The notes under the pieces were generated by a model, which was given only the letters and a program-made list of their open reading frames with translations, was not told where the DNA came from and did no database searches. This document shows positions 5,412-5,900 of a stretch of DNA of 5,900 bases, piece after piece; the stretch's first letter is position 1, and every line of letters begins with the position of its first letter. The position numbers and the translations under genes were made by a program. The stretch is from CAZYXZ01 sp964651395 (lineage in GTDB: Bacteria; Actinomycetota; Actinomycetes; BP-191): NCBI GenBank assembly GCA_964651395.1, contig CAZYXZ010000114.1:1-5900 (forward strand), written 5' to 3'.

Positions 5412-5452
5412 GAGCATGTGGGCCGGTCTTCCGATACGGGCAGGACATGCTC
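5412..5452. repeat. 8-bp inverted repeat enclosing the MBOAT start codon
   Basis: GAGCATGT (5412-5419) and ACATGCTC (5445-5452) are perfect inverted copies with 25 bp between them. The right arm contains the ATG start (5447-5449) and the loop holds the weak GGG/AGG ribosome-binding bases (5438-5444). In RNA the pairing would hide the start codon; in DNA the arms are 33 bp apart centre to centre, about three helical turns, which also fits paired protein half-sites. Confidence 0.4.
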
Positions 5453-5900
5453 TTCCCAACGATCCAGTTCGCCGTGTTCTTCACGGTGGTGTTCACCGCG
5501 AGCTGGCTGCTCATGCCGCGCCCGCTCGCGTGGAAGCCGTTCATCCTCGTCGCGAGCTACGTCTTCTACGGCTACACGGCCGAGCTGCGCCCGTTCGTGC
5601 TCCTGCTGTTCGGCTCGACGGTGTTCAACCAGCTCATGGCGGAGGTGGTCCACCGCGCCCGCGGGCGGCTGCGCAGCCGCCTCCTCGCGGTGGCGGTGGT
5701 CGGCAACCTCGGCATCCTCGGCTGGTTCAAGTACTACAACTTCTTCCTCGACGCCGTGACCAACCTCCTGGCCAAGGTGAACCTGGAGGCGCCGCTCCCC
5801 CTGCTTCAGGTCGCGCTGCCGATCGGCATCTCGTTCTTCACGTTCCAGGCGCTGAGCTACGTCATCGACGTGTCCCGGCGGGCCATCGAGCCGGCCAAGC
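5447..5900 (+). CDS. MBOAT-family O-acyltransferase (AlgI/DltB-like), N-terminal 151 codons, cut by window edge
   Basis: Members of the membrane-bound O-acyltransferase (MBOAT) family of AlgI type carry acyl, usually acetyl, groups across the membrane for attachment to extracellular polysaccharides, often with an SGNH-type partner encoded nearby. The first 151 residues are present, about a third of the usual 460-500. The N-terminus MLFPTIQFAVFF (1-12) is diagnostic. Further landmarks are ASYVFYGY (36-43), NLGILGWFKYYNFF (87-100) and the strongly conserved LPIGISFFTFQALSYVID (124-141). Membrane helices lie at about 6-23, 31-43, 49-65, 79-93 and 119-137. The catalytic histidine lies beyond the window. 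ATG 5447 is chosen because it gives the family start; upstream ATGs at 5395 and 5416 are in other frames. The ribosome binding site is weak (GGG at 5438-5440), and the start lies in an inverted repeat. The acyl acceptor cannot be told from this fragment. Confidence 0.95.
   Translation, partial: MLFPTIQFAVFFTVVFTASWLLMPRPLAWKPFILVASYVFYGYTAELRPFVLLLFGSTVFNQLMAEVVHRARGRLRSRLLAVAVVGNLGILGWFKYYNFFLDAVTNLLAKVNLEAPLPLLQVALPIGISFFTFQALSYVIDVSRRAIEPAK

Noticed and set aside
5395..5418. Upstream ATG codons at 5395 and 5416 as alternative MBOAT starts
   Set aside because: Neither is in frame with the MBOAT reading, and ATG 5447 gives the family-typical MLFPTIQF start.
5365..5446. LexA/SOS box upstream of recN
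   Set aside because: No GAAC-N4-GTTC-like dyad is present in the intergenic region.

Overview
The window is high-GC bacterial DNA with dense, mostly leftward genes, GTG and TTG starts, and short gene overlaps. The gene order recN - steA - mctB - (MraY-like transferase) - pyrG on the minus strand is a conserved actinobacterial chromosomal neighbourhood (compare Mycobacterium tuberculosis recN, Rv1697, Rv1698, pyrG). I read this as core chromosome of a member of the class Actinomycetia. I cannot name the genus from sequence alone.

Layout from right to left. At 5447-5900 (+) is the N-terminal third of an AlgI-like MBOAT O-acyltransferase, divergent from everything else. At 5365-5446 is a compact divergent control region with a 12-bp palindrome, outward-facing TAnnnT -10 hexamers and an 8-bp inverted repeat around the MBOAT start codon. 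Then, all on the minus strand, come recN (DNA repair ATPase), steA (cell-separation protein with a thiamine-pyrophosphokinase-like fold and a C-terminal membrane helix), the mctB/steB-family membrane protein, and a small MraY/WecA-like polyprenyl-phosphate transferase. These four are spaced 4 nt apart, overlapped by 1 nt, and overlapped or 65 nt apart, so they look like one operon. After an 89-nt gap holding a stress-sigma-like promoter comes a small GlsB/YeaQ-type membrane protein. A 141-nt gap with a very strong minus-strand RNA hairpin follows, and then the first 58 codons of pyrG (CTP synthase), which runs off the left edge.

Functionally, the operon joins repair (RecN) to cell separation and envelope work (SteA, the MctB/SteB-like partner, the MraY-like enzyme). 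The GlsB-like gene appears to be an independently controlled stress gene inserted before pyrG. The coding content is of known families. The least explained parts are the three intergenic regions, the unusual start of the MraY-like gene, and the MBOAT gene lying where NAD kinase and tlyA usually sit next to recN. I did not find a mobile element, CRISPR array, RNA gene or clear novel multi-gene system here.
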